A DNA stretch of 64,000 nt, taken from the NCBI GenBank assembly GCA_037127255.1, contig JBANSL010000020.1:56829098-56893097 (forward strand). Reading direction: 5' to 3'. Source of the stretch: Persicaria tinctoria. Taxonomy: Eukaryota; Streptophyta; Magnoliopsida; Caryophyllales; Polygonaceae. Of this stretch, positions 13,001-22,980 are shown piece after piece. A program made the translations under genes and the position numbers. Each line of letters begins with the position of its first letter. The stretch's first letter is position 1. The notes beneath the pieces are model-generated. The model saw only the letters and a program-made list of their open reading frames with translations, did not search any database and was not told where the DNA came from.

Positions 13001-13643
13001 CATCTGTAATCGGAGTATGGTTCCTAAGAGTGCTTGTCGCTCGCATCTTTTGGTACTCAATCCTACTGGATTATCCGTGTCACATGAGTCGTGTCTTAAA
13101 ATGTTAAGCCTTCACATAAAATATTCTTAATAATCGCATTTGGGTTTAGATTCATACCGTATTATGGTCACTGGGTCTGAATTCAGAGAAGTCCCAGTTT
13201 TCGAGCCGTTGCTTGCTAGTTCTTACGAACTAACCGTCCTATTATTTGTGACGGCAGGTTTAGGTCGAGTCTCAGAAGAGAAGACGAAGAGAAGTTGAGA
13301 AGCCATTTAAGTTATTTTAACATTGTATTTACATTTTAAAATTTCTAGATATATATTGTATAGGAGTTTAAATGCTTTCTTAAATTTAAAAGTCTTCCGT
13401 TGTAATGTTATCAGGTTGTAAATTTAAATCCTCAGTTTTAGAGGAAAGATTAATAAATAGTTTTTTTTTTATTTAAGTCTTCCGCTATTTAATTGTATTT
13501 CATTTATATATTTAGTTATTATCATCTTGTTTATGGGAGCATGGTTGCATGTCCCTATAAGCCTAAGGTGGTTACAAAGACATTAAAGTCCGAGTAATCA
13601 CTGGCGCTGTGACATTCCCTTGGGTTATAAAAGGGGTGTTACA
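10056..13643. mobile_element. Solo LTR, about 3.6 kb, probably Ty3/gypsy
   Basis: It starts TGAAATACCCC and ends GGGGTGTTACA, which are imperfect inverted ends of the TG...CA kind. It is flanked by a perfect 5-bp duplication TCCTT (10051-10055, 13644-13648). No gag-pol coding sequence, primer-binding site or second LTR is seen inside. The interior contains diverged direct repeats (about 10730-10860 and 11090-11230, both with a TAAGTCTA-TTTCCA core) and a 75-bp tandem duplication. Length and TGTAACACCCC-type ends fit long LTRs of plant chromovirus elements such as Tekay. That lineage is an inference. Confidence 0.7.
12606..12755. repeat. 75-bp tandem duplication inside the solo LTR
   Basis: Two adjacent 75-bp units (12606-12680, 12681-12755) start CATTTCCGTAGA and end GGTATCAT. 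They differ at only two positions, a recent duplication within the LTR. Confidence 0.92.
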
Positions 13644-13914
13644 TCCTTGACATACAGTGCTTTGGTTATTCACTTGTTGTCGACAATTAGTACTAGAAAT
13701 TAGAAGTTTAAATTGTACCTTTAATTTTGCCTTTTATGCCAATAAAATTCTATTTTCATGAGTATTTGGTGGATTGCATGGTCTCTTTTCTACTAAGTGA
13801 TTGATGACATTATGAATTGATATTCAATTAATTTCCATATTGTAGAAATGTGTAATGGGGAGTGTTGTGAGGTCATTTGATGTTTTTATGAGATTTGGAA
13901 TTTTTTTTAGACAT

Positions 13915-14010
13915 TTGTTTTAACCATGCACTCAATATGTTCGATAAAATGCCTAAGAGAAATGGGGTGAAGATGGTAGCTCTAGGGTTTTTCAATTGGG
14001 TGATTGTGAG
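13915..14010 (+). pseudogene. PPR-like coding scrap in MULE-A
   Basis: One frame from about 13922 reads HALNMFDKMPKRNGV and continues open to about 14000. The FDKMPKRN core is typical of plant-specific PLS-type pentatricopeptide repeats. No start codon or full 35-residue repeat is present. A similar VFDEMPR scrap occurs at about 37467 in the other Pack-MULE. It may be captured coding sequence or chance. Confidence 0.35.
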
Positions 14011-14189
14011 ATTGGATTTTTCCCATGGATTGAATTGGTTGGTTTTGGTTGATTATGCTTTTTTTTGAAGTTAGTGAATTTCTTGAATTGTGTTTTCTGA
14101 TTTGATTCTGTATAACTTGAGTTTGGAGTGTGTGAAGGAATTGGAAATGGCGAAAGATATGAGTGAACTTTTATCATCAATTGAGATTT

Positions 14190-15072
14190 TGAGGTTCTCA
14201 TACAATAATTGTAGTTGGAGGCATATTTTTAAGATTGGTGACAATAGGTTAATGATAGTGTTTTATACTATATAGTTGGTGACAATAGATAATCGGTGAT
14301 ATTGTTTTGTAGTTTATGACAATAGGATTGTGAAAATAATTTGGTGACAATGTTATGTTGTTGGTGACAATAAATTCCTCTTTGCTTAGCTTTAACCTCT
14401 CTAGGGTCTAATGTTTTGTCGTTGGTGACAATAGGGGTGGTGACAATGTTTTGTTGTTGGTGACAATACGTTTGTGAAAAGAATATGGTGACGGTGTTCT
14501 GTAGTTAGTGACAATAGAGTGGTGATATTTAGTATGGTGATGACAGTATTTTTGTGATTACATGGTCTTGGTGACAATATATTACTTACAAGAGGTTGAT
14601 GACAATAGAGTGATGACATTGTTATTTTGTTATTTTTTTTAGATTGGTGACACTTAGTAGAGTTATATATTATATTTTGATGACAAATGGAATTTATGTT
14701 GTTATTTTTAGATTGGTGACAATTGGCAGAGTTATATATTCTATTTTGGTGACAAATGGAACTTATGTTGTTATTTTTAGATTGGTGACAATTGGTAGAG
14801 TTATATATTCTGTTTTGGTGACAATGGAATTTATGTTGTTATTTTTAGATTGGTGACAATTGGTAGAGTTATATATTCTGCTTTGGTGACAAATGAAATT
14901 TATGTTGTTATTTTGTTGTTATTTTTAGATTGGTGACAATTGTTAGAGTTATATATTCTGTTTTGGTGACAAATGGAATTTATGTTGTTATTTTGTTGTT
15001 TTTTTTAGATTGGTGACAATTGGTAGAGTTATATATTCTGTTTTGGTGACAAATGGAATTTATATCGCATTT
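14190..15072 (+). repeat. TTGGTGACAAT direct-repeat array (MULE-A, left block)
   Basis: From about 14190 the motif TTGGTGACAAT recurs every 20-60 bp in one orientation. From 14641 to 15072 it becomes a regular array of six units of 68-80 bp, starting at 14641, 14710, 14779, 14847, 14927 and 15007. Each unit has AGATTGGTGACAATTGGTAG and a second GGTGACAAATGGAA. Short open frames across it are by-products of the period. Confidence 0.9.
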
Positions 15073-15381
15073 AGCTATAATGTAATTTTCATTATCCTTC
15101 TGTTCAATTGTAGTGGAAGTTGTGGTATGTATATCATCAAATATATCGAGGGTCTTGCATTTTATGGTGGTATTGAAGCTATTTCAGACAAGTATATGGA
15201 TGCGTATAGAGAGAGAGGATGGCTATAGAGGGTCTTGCTATTTTGGATGTTAAGTATGAATGTCTCAACTGTTCCCCTTTGTTTTGATATTTTTTGCAAG
15301 TTGATGTAGTCTGACAATTAAGTATTACAAAGTTAAACCGCACATCAAATTTCATCTACTTAGGGTTATTATTGTACAATA

Positions 15382-15833
15382 CTCCCTCCAGTTCAAAATT
15401 TAAGTCATTTTAGTATTCTACACAAGTTTTAATAAAACACTCACCCATCAATCAACATCATCATTACACTAACCTTTTTAATAAATTTTATTGTTTTTAA
15501 ATACCCACTACATTTTTCAACAATCAAAATCTTTTAAAAAGTCAACAACACACAAATCAATACAAATCATTACTATCCCCTACCTAGAAAACCTAAAATG
15601 ACATCTATTTTGATACAACCCAACTAGTCTAAAACGACATCTATTTCGAGACGGATGGAGTATTATTTTTCAACAGCCACTACATTTTTTATCCAATCAA
15701 AATCTTTAAAAAAATCAACAATACACAAATCGATACAAATCATTACTATCCCCTACTTAGAAAACCTAAAACGACCTAAATTTTGATACAAGATTTATAG
15801 GCTAAAACGACATGAATTTTGAGACGGAGGGAG
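15382..15833. mobile_element. Stowaway-like MITE with a repeated right half
   Basis: It starts CTCCCTCCAGTTC after TA and ends GACGGAGGGAG before TA. An earlier right end, GACGGATGGAG followed by TA, occurs at 15660, and the sequence from 15661 on repeats the preceding right half. So a 279-bp element (15382-15660) carries a partial duplication, or a second truncated copy abuts it. Confidence 0.8.
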
Positions 15834-15834
15834 T

Positions 15835-16180
15835 ATTGTACATCGAATTATTCGTTTGCTCAAGTTTAGCGCCTCTAGGGTCTATGCTCCCCTAGTTCTA
15901 GGGTTTCAGTTTCGTAACAAAAAATGTGTTAATATTATATGACAAATCTGATAACATTGGTATTGTACACACATTTTAGGGTTTAGGGAATGCGTTAATA
16001 TTATATGACAAATCTGATAACATTGGTATTGTACACACATTTTAGGGTTTTGGGTTTAGTCGGGTTTAGGGAGGCCCTAAACCCTAAACTATATTGTACA
16101 TCAAATTTTCGTCTGCTCAGTTTTGCCCCTCTTGGGTCTATGATCCCCTTGTTCTAGGGTTTCAGTTTTGTAACAAAAAT
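15835..16180. repeat. Internal duplications in MULE-A
   Basis: A 66-bp unit containing GACAAATCTGATAACATTGG is repeated in tandem (15924-15989, 15990-16055). The segments around it (15835-15923 and about 16085-16180, both with GTTCTAGGGTTTCAGTTT) are also copies of one another, giving a duplication of about 255 bp. No coding sequence is evident. Confidence 0.8.
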
Positions 16181-16239
16181 GTGTTAATATTAGATGACAA
16201 ATGTGATGACATTAGCATTGTAAACATTTTAGTTTGATG

Positions 16240-16920
16240 AAAGTGCTTTGTAGTTGGTGACAATCGGTTAGTGACATTGTTTTGTCGTTGGTGACAATTA
16301 ATTTCTAAAAATAGGCGGTTGATACTAGATTGATGACAAAGTTTTGTAATTGGAGACAATAGATTATTGACCAAAGCTTGATGAAAATAGGTTGGTTACA
16401 CTGTTTTATTGTTGGTGTCAATAGATTATTGAAAAGAGGTTGGTGACCATGTTTTTTATAAGTTGGTGACAATACGGTTGATTAAACAATATGAAAACAG
16501 TGTTTTGTAGTTGGTGACAATGTCTTGGTTATGTATAATGTTATGGTGACAATTTTTTTAAGGTTACAATATCATGGTGACAATATATTGTCATCAACCT
16601 CGTCGTTAATAGTTGTCACCAACAATTGACATCAGGGAAATCATCTATTAGCAGAAAAACCCCATTTGTCACCGAGGAAAATTGTTACTAGCAACTATCA
16701 CTGGAAGAAAATCAATTTTCACCCAAATTTTTTTGTCACCAACAATTATCACAAGAAAAAAAAATCAATTGTCACTAGAAAAGATTTTCCCCTAACTGTC
16801 ACCGGAAAAAATGAAATGTCACAAAAAATCAATTGTCACCAAAATAATTGTCACAATTAACTGTCACCAGAAAAATATACTCAACTGTCACCAAAAAATT
16901 GTCACCAAATGTAGGCGTTG
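16240..16920. repeat. GGTGACAAT array, right block, switching orientation
   Basis: From 16240 to about 16585 the motif reads GGTGACAAT on the plus strand. From about 16590 to 16915 it reads ATTGTCACC, meaning the opposite orientation. The array therefore has a turn-around near 16588, where the two orientations pair (ATGGTGACAATATATTGTCATCAA). It lies next to the right end of MULE-A. Confidence 0.88.
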
Positions 16921-17241
16921 ACCAGAATGGTCAATGTTGACTAGTCAATGTTAAAATTAAAAATGGTCAAAGGGGGAAAGAGGAAGGGTTAGGGATGAGG
17001 AAGGAGGGGTATTTTTGAAAAAAATGGATATTTACTTAATTATGTAAAAAAGTGGACATTTACTTAATTTTGACATGAAAAATGGATATTCACCAAATTT
17101 AACCAATAATTTTTTCCACCAAAAAACAATTAATATAGATATAAATAAAATAGAAATTATCAAATACCACATATTTATCTATTAATATTTTTGGCAAGTA
17201 TGACTATGAAATATCTTTTATTTATGTTTTTGTCAATTAAC

Positions 17242-17246
<5 letters not shown>

Positions 17247-17318
<72 letters not shown>
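17247..17318. repeat. (AT)n microsatellite
   Basis: An uninterrupted AT dinucleotide run of about 70 bp in the inner part of the palindromic element. Confidence 0.98.
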
Positions 17319-17321
<3 letters not shown>

Positions 17322-17359
17322 GGTTTATATAACTTTCTATAAACTATGATAATATATTA

Positions 17360-18152
17360 GGGCATGTTTGGTATGGATTACTGGGAATCAGAAATCGGTA
17401 ATCGAAATGGATGATTCCTGTTTTAGTGTTTGGTAAGCTGAAAATCGGTAATCGGATACCAGTAATGGGTCATTCCCAATTTGAGGGCTAATTTCATCCC
17501 TCCCAATAAGGCGGGTAATCCTTCATTACCAATTTCCCACAAACACAACCCTCACCCATTCCATCTTCTTTGTACCACCACCGTCCATCTTCTTCGTCAT
17601 CGGCACCGGCACCACCACCGTCCATCGTCTTCGTCTCGGCACCGGCACCACCACCGTCCACCGTCTGCCTCTCTCTGGCTCCCTCCAACGCCCTTGTCGT
17701 TTTCTCTCTCCCCCATTCCAGATCTGAGATCCCTTTTGCGTTCGCCGTCCTCCCGACATCACCACAGTCCACCACCGCCCCCCTCGCCGCCCCGTCCAAA
17801 TATGCAGACGCTGCGCGCAGATCTGCCTCCATCATCGTCCTCCTCGTTAATTTATGAACTTCCTCCCTCGTTAATTTCTGAACTTCCTGCCGCGCAGATC
17901 GCCGCCCCGTCCATCATCGTCCTCCATCATCACCTTTCTCCCTTGTTACTTTATGAAATTAAGTTGCTGTTAACCTTATTTTGGGAAGAATTTTGCAATT
18001 TTGAATTTGGGTAAATGGATTTGTTCATTCTTGTAGGTTTTGATGTTTGGGAATTTCTCATTCCGACTTGGTACCAACCAACGTGCTTAAGAAATGACTG
18101 ATTCCGATTTTTGATTCCCATTCCGATTACCATTGTGATACCAAACGGGGCC
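17360..18152. mobile_element. Tourist-like element, 793 bp
   Basis: The ends are GGGCATGTTTGGTAT on the left and GGCCCCGTTTGGTAT as the reverse complement of the right, flanked by TTA (17357-17359 and 18153-18155). Subterminal GGAATCAGAAATCGGTAATC and its complement near the right end extend the inverted repeat. The core (17570-17900) is a Pro/Ser-coding minisatellite of CACCACCGTCCATC and CGGCACCGG words. It gives long open frames on both strands that are compositional. No transposase is present. Confidence 0.85.
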
Positions 18153-18860
18153 TTATTTTATTAAAAAAATTTCTTGAATCAACCACAATGCACCACATTG
18201 AATGTGGCGCGTTGTGGTTGATTCTGGGGACAAAAATCTTACGTGACGCGTTGTATTGTAGTTGATTCTAGGGAAAAATTAATAAAATAATATGTTATCA
18301 TAGTTAATAGAAAGTTACATAAGCTACAATCTATCTATATATATTTATATTTTAGTTAATTGACATAAATATAAATAAAAAAATATTTCGTAGTAATACT
18401 TACCAAAATATTAATAGATAAATACGTAGTATTTGATAAGTGCTATTTTATTTATATATAGATTATTTTTTGGTGGAAAAAATTAATTTGTGAATAGATA
18501 TTTTAGTAAACTAACGTAATAAATCTATACTATATATTTAATAAAAAAATTAAAATGTTTTTAAAAAACAGTTATCTACGGTATTAAATTACATGAGATT
18601 CAATTAATAGTATGTTAGAAAAAAAAATTTACCTTATAAATGTGATTTTTTTTATTTATATTTGAGAGAATCTAGAATCTAAATAAAAGATATTTAGATT
18701 TTTTATAATCCGTCAAACTATTTTTTTTATATCTCTATTAATTTTTAGTGGAAAATGATTTATATTTAGATTATTATTTATTTCTTTATTGAAAACTACC
18801 TAAATTATTTATAATATTGTATTAATGTATTCTCCGTACATGAGACGGGACTTACACTAG

Positions 18861-19223
18861 TAGATATTATAAATGATAAGTCATATGTAACATATGCCAT
18901 CTTCTCCTTATCTTAATAGTAATAAGTAATAACCATTAAAAAAAATTATCTCCACCTTAATCAATTTTAAGATAATAGTTTTCATAAGTTTTTAGATATA
19001 GATATATTTTGGAAAGATTTTACCCTATTTTGTAAGATTTTGATTATAATTATATAAAAGTTTGATAATACTTTCAATATATTAATGAGAATCAATGATA
19101 ATTTTATTTTAATTGTGTAACAATTCAAAGTGTTAAAATAAATTAATTACCTATCTGAACGGGTATTTATATCAAATTTATTTAAATTATAAAAAATCGC
19201 ACACGGTGCGGGTACTGAACTAG
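18861..19223 (+). mobile_element. Helitron-like 3' end and AT-rich remnant
   Basis: Positions 19199-19223 carry a small stem with loop (GCAC-ACG-GTGC), then GGGTACTGAACTAG and a host T. That is the hairpin plus CTRR arrangement of plant Helitron 3' ends. I could not locate a convincing 5' TC end; upstream is featureless A/T-rich DNA. Confidence 0.45.
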
Positions 19224-19285
19224 TAGATATATAGATTAGTTGAGACAGTCTGGAGAGTAACACTCTTATCATACCATCTTATCAT

Positions 19286-19641
19286 ACCATCCACAATGGT
19301 TTTGGGTAAAATGTACTATTGGGTAAAATGTACACATTTGCACAAGATGTGTAAAAATACACATCACTTTTTAACAATTTGTTCCATTGGTGAAATATGC
19401 ATGTTTTACACACTATTCAAATACAATTCATTTAAAATAACAAGGAAAATAAAATCATAAAAAATCAACCAATGAAATTGTCTTGTTTTTCTGTAAATTA
19501 AAAGTTTTTGCAAATAGAGAGGTGGCGTGCTCAAATTTGTACATTAATGCTCAAATGTATATATTTGCACACTCAAAATAACCAATGGAGTTAAAAAAAA
19601 TGTCTAAAAATACACATTTGCACACAACCATTGTGGAGGGT
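19286..19641. mobile_element. MITE with ACCMTCCACAATGG ends
   Basis: The left end ACCATCCACAATGGTT and the reverse complement of the right end ACCCTCCACAATGGTT match. The interior is rich in TACACATTTGCACA in both orientations. The target duplication is not clear, so the superfamily is unassigned. Confidence 0.65.
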
Positions 19642-19795
19642 CTTAAAAGGGTTAAAACAGTACCGAAATTAAGCATTGCAGTCACTGCAATTAGGGCATA
19701 CAGATTTCAAAGCACATACAAGTATACAACATCTTCATCAACAAGCAAAATTCTGAGCCTCTGAGGTTTCTCCAGTGAAAGAGAGAGTGCTAGAG

Positions 19796-21692
19796 CTAAG
19801 TCATCTTCTTTTGCTTCGACTCTTGCCATTCTTTGATCATCACATCAACCTTAGCCTTTACACTTGCATTAAATCCCTGGTACGGTTCATACCCGCAGAA
19901 TGCCTGAAGTGCCTGCAAAGGGCAAAACAATCTCCTTAATCCCTTGAATCTTATGTTCCTAATTCGCCGCTTTTTTTTGCTGTTGAAAGAATATACAAGC
20001 CAACAAAACCAGTTTGTCCGAACAGTAGCATATGTTTGGAGAGAGCATACCTCAAGTAGCACAAAGAATGGAGCCATTAGAGCAGCTTGAGCCAAATTGT
20101 CCAGAAAAGCCGGTGCTCGTTTCTGCATATTTTTCAGTATAACATATGCTTCAATGAATTCAGACTCAACGTGCCTGGATGGAAAATAAAAGCAGGGAAT
20201 TCCCAGTTCAGGATAAAGTATACAGGTGAAAATGGTTACCTCAAACACTCCATGGCCGATTAACTGTCCCGACCAACAAAGCAGTTGGGCAGCCAGGACA
20301 AACTGCACATAGAAAGCATGGTGGTATATAATTAACTGAAAACTTGATTAGAAAAACAAATAGGAAACAAGCGATATGACAGCAGCCTAAGGGATCTTTC
20401 CAGTCTCTATATACTCGCCTCACTCAGAACGGTTAAAGTCCAGCACAACAGCACCAGTTCTTAATGTTGAAATGACCATAGGAAAACTTCCTCTTAGAGA
20501 AATGTGAACTGCGGATATGACAACTAGATCTTATTAGGTATTGAGCTTCAAATGCAAGTCTTGCATAGAACCATTAAACCTCAAGACACTAACTCGGTGT
20601 TGAGCTTCAGACGCCCCAAAGCTCAATCCAAGCCCAATTTGGGTTAGATTTTCTACTACTGAGTTGTGACAAAGGAAATAATAATAAAAAATAACAAAGA
20701 AAAGGAGGAGGATATTGATATCAGCTAAGGTGGAAAAGGATGAAGATGAGTAAGAACAAACACCCAGTGGCAAAGATCAAACAATCATTCATGAGGATGA
20801 TTTCAAAATCATATGGTGGGAAAGATGCCACAAAAGCTTAAAACACAGAATACCTGATGTCCCAATTTGAAACCTTTAAACCTATACTGTCAGTTGAGAA
20901 ATTTATGGTATAATGTACGGAGTCCCACATTTATTTTTTGGGTCGAAGTACCGAGTCCCACATTGCCTGAACAGATCATATCCTCGTGTTTCTTAGGCCC
21001 CATTTGGTATTGATATCTAGTGTTTAGTATAAACTGATATTGAATTTCCCCCATTTTGGATATATACATAGGAAGATATCAACATCAAAGAGAGCCTTAC
21101 AATTAAGACTGACTACACGCCTCCTTCACTTGAAATGCCAGGAAGGAGATACTCTACCAATCAGCAATCAGGCCAGTGGCCCCAAAGGAACTGATCACAA
21201 AAGGAAACTAAAACTCAAATGAGTAAAGAATTAAAGATACAACATGGTGAACAAGTATACGACTAGGTCGACGAACAAGTAGAGAAAGCCTGGATTGCTA
21301 GGTCAATGATGTGTTTCATGATTCCGAGAGTCCAATCAAAATCAAAATCAACAGGTACATGATTCAATTGCAACTAAAACTGAAATGAGTAGTAGAGAAA
21401 TAACCTTCCAAGCAAGAGAGAAGCCGAGGCGAGTAGCTAGGGCAGAAGCCCCAAACCAACAGAGGAAGTAGAGGAGAGCGGCGAGGGAGCCAGCTTTCTT
21501 ATCCCACTTGACATAACAGAGGGAGGAAATCGATGTGAGGACGAGGCCGATATTGAAGGGGAAGAAGTGAAATAGAACAAGGAACGTGTAAAAGATCGGC
21601 CATACGAACAACATGTGGATGAAGATGTTGATCGGGTTCCTATGGTAAGCACCGTAGAAGGCGAATTGCTCCTCCAGATCGAAAAACCCCAT
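19796..21692 (-). CDS. Mpo1-like (DUF962) ER membrane protein, intact copy
   Basis: There are four exons: 21692-21405, 20302-20240, 20122-20051 and 19912-19796. All have GT/AG introns in phase 0, giving 179 residues. ATG at 21692 is chosen because it gives MGFFDLEEQFAFYGAYHRNP, the usual family start; an upstream in-frame ATG exists in the longer open frame. His17 and His26 (HRNPINIFIH) and His113 (GQLIGHGVFE) correspond to the conserved histidines. Hydrophobic stretches near residues 27-42, 45-60, 69-85 and 97-112 fit a multi-span ER protein. It ends with the lysine-rich tail SKQKKMT. Yeast Mpo1 is an Fe(II)-dependent dioxygenase in alpha-oxidation of 2-hydroxy fatty acids from phytosphingosine; the same role in plants is inferred. 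Three truncated LINEs sit immediately upstream (from 21812), so its promoter has been displaced or shortened. Confidence 0.9.
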
Positions 21693-21811
21693 TTTCCCCC
21701 TTTCTGTATTTTTCCCTAACAAGCTCTCGAATATTAGGGATTGAAATTTCAATTTGGGGAAGATTAGCGCGAACTAGTGCAAGGTGATATGTGAACACTC
21801 AAAGTTATCTT

Positions 21812-22148
21812 CTTTTTTTTTTTTTTTATTAGGAAAAAATTCGAGCTCAGACAAACCTGATACTCGAGAGGCCGACGAATCGGCAGACGGACTAGCCGTC
21901 AACAAACAACATACTACAGAGACAGACACAAATAAACACAGATGAAAGAAAAAGCTCAAACAAGCCGAAAGAGTCGTCCGCCAGCAGAAAAGACGAGGGA
22001 GATCCAAGGCGGGCCACGAATGCCGAGAACACGGGGGAGTGCAATGACTCTCACAGCGACTCGACGCCGAGATGGCGGAGAACAGTAACCCACTATCGGA
22101 AAGGGCAGAACCAGGGGAAGTGTGGATCACCGACGTTGAATATCGAGG
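21812..22148 (-). mobile_element. 5'-truncated LINE (L1-type) 3' end
   Basis: On the minus strand it ends ...TTCGAGCTC in reverse, then a poly-A run (T-run at about 21812-21828 on the plus strand). The same sequence occurs on the plus strand at about 51830-52150 (shared CACTTCCCCTGGTT, CTCCGCCATCTCGGCG, GACGGCTAGTCCGTC). It is the 3' untranslated end of a LINE copy inserted about 120 bp upstream of the Mpo1-like start codon. Confidence 0.75.
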
Positions 22149-22149
22149 A

Positions 22150-22431
22150 TTTTTTTTTTTAGCTTGATAAAGATTATGTCGGGTTGGCCGCAGCAGAGCC
22201 CCTTTTTAGCGCATCATTCCGGACGAGAACATGCAGTTCTGGATCATCCTCACAGCTGACGTCGGAAAGGGATACATGGGTACTACGAGCAAGATAGTCG
22301 GCCACAGCATTAGATTGCCTGAAAATATGACGATTAACAACATAAGTAAAGGACGAGATATCAGACAGAATATTAGAGGATGCTTCTAAACTACGCCACT
22401 GTTTTTTTTTTAAAAAAAAATTGTAATACAA
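22150..22431 (-). mobile_element. LINE fragment with RNase H-like C-terminus
   Basis: The minus-strand frame (start about 22431, end 22174) contains SSFTYVVNRHIFRQSNAVADYLAR, matching the end of the RVT_3 RNase H domain carried by plant LINEs (R..N..AD.LA). A poly-A (T-run 22149-22160) follows. It is 5'-truncated, with only about 85 codons remaining. Confidence 0.7.
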
Positions 22432-22432
22432 A

Positions 22433-22890
22433 CAATTTTTTTTATATATAAAGTAATAATTCGAATGTCAGACAGGACTGACTGATTATTCGTGACGGCG
22501 AACCGTCAAACATACAACCTAAAAAGACAGAAATACAGACAACAAGCGAGTGAAACAAACAGAATAAAACTCTACAACAAGAAGACCAACTCCCAAGAAA
22601 GTTGTGAGGACGCCGACGAAGAGCGGAGCCAAGCACCACCGAGCAGGGGCACCGCGGACCAACAATACAGGCGTACAGCAGGACACTAACTCCTGTGGAT
22701 AGTCCACACGAACTCCAAGGAAGCTCAATCTCGGATACGGAGTCGCCCTAAGCGCACCACCATGACCCAAGCTAGTCCCGACTTCAGACTCCACCCCCCA
22801 CCCCACCAAGCAGAAGACCTCATAGAAACGTCGGAAGCAGATCCGCACGTTGCTCGAATAAAACGCCAATAAGATTTCGCCTACAAGAAT
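22433..22890 (-). mobile_element. Third truncated LINE 3' region
   Basis: A T-run at 22432-22445 marks a minus-strand poly-A tail. The sequence beyond it shares ACCGTCAAACATACAAC, GAGCCAAGCACCA and CCTGTGGAYAGT with 52300-52510, also minus strand. It appears to be a 3' untranslated LINE segment. The open frames in it are not family-like. Confidence 0.55.
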
Positions 22891-22980
22891 TTCGTCAAGC
22901 CCTTGCGGTATTTGATCAAATCCTTTTGAGATTTTATCGAGACCCTTACGGGATTTTGATCAAATACATAAATTTATATA

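Larger units (their letters stand above)
3752..17104. mobile_element. Pack-MULE with nested CACTA and solo LTR (MULE-A)
   Basis: The left end GGAAAATTTTGGTCAAATGTCC and the reverse complement of the right end, GGTTAAATTTGGTGAATATCC, align base for base and stay alignable for about 100 bp. Both contain repeated AAATGTCCA blocks and then ATACCC. The flanks are AATACTTTT (3743-3751) and AATAATTTT (17105-17113), a 9-bp target duplication with one mismatch, as Mutator-like elements make. Without the nested CACTA and solo LTR the element is about 4 kb. It carries a Hikeshi gene fragment next to the left end, a PPR-like scrap, a Stowaway MITE and a large array of TTGGTGACAAT motifs. I found no MURA transposase, so it is non-autonomous. 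Confidence 0.82.
3043..18860. repeat. Long inverted repeat (palindromic element) split by later insertions
   Basis: Sequence from 3043 to 3751, continued at 17105-17358, matches the reverse complement of about 18200-18860 over roughly 600 bp once inserted elements are removed. Both outer ends have the form ...GGGAC-YTACNCTAG, with a small CCGT/ACGG stem just inside the right end. Such ends resemble Helitron 3' termini (hairpin plus CTAG). The structure could therefore be one foldback transposon or two Helitrons lying head to head. The right arm is uninterrupted at the Stowaway site and so acts as its empty site. Confidence 0.65.

Noticed and set aside
14644..15228. Repetitive frames reading MVTIGRVIYSVLV
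   Set aside because: A by-product of the 68-80 bp GGTGACAAT tandem array; the frame is kept only because of the unit length.
16065..16090. Telomere-like CCCTAAA repeats
   Set aside because: Only two units, embedded in duplicated MULE sequence; too short for an interstitial telomere.
17481..18014. 177-codon His/Pro/Ser-rich frame and its antisense partners
   Set aside because: It arises from a minisatellite inside the Tourist-like element, and equal-length frames exist on both strands.
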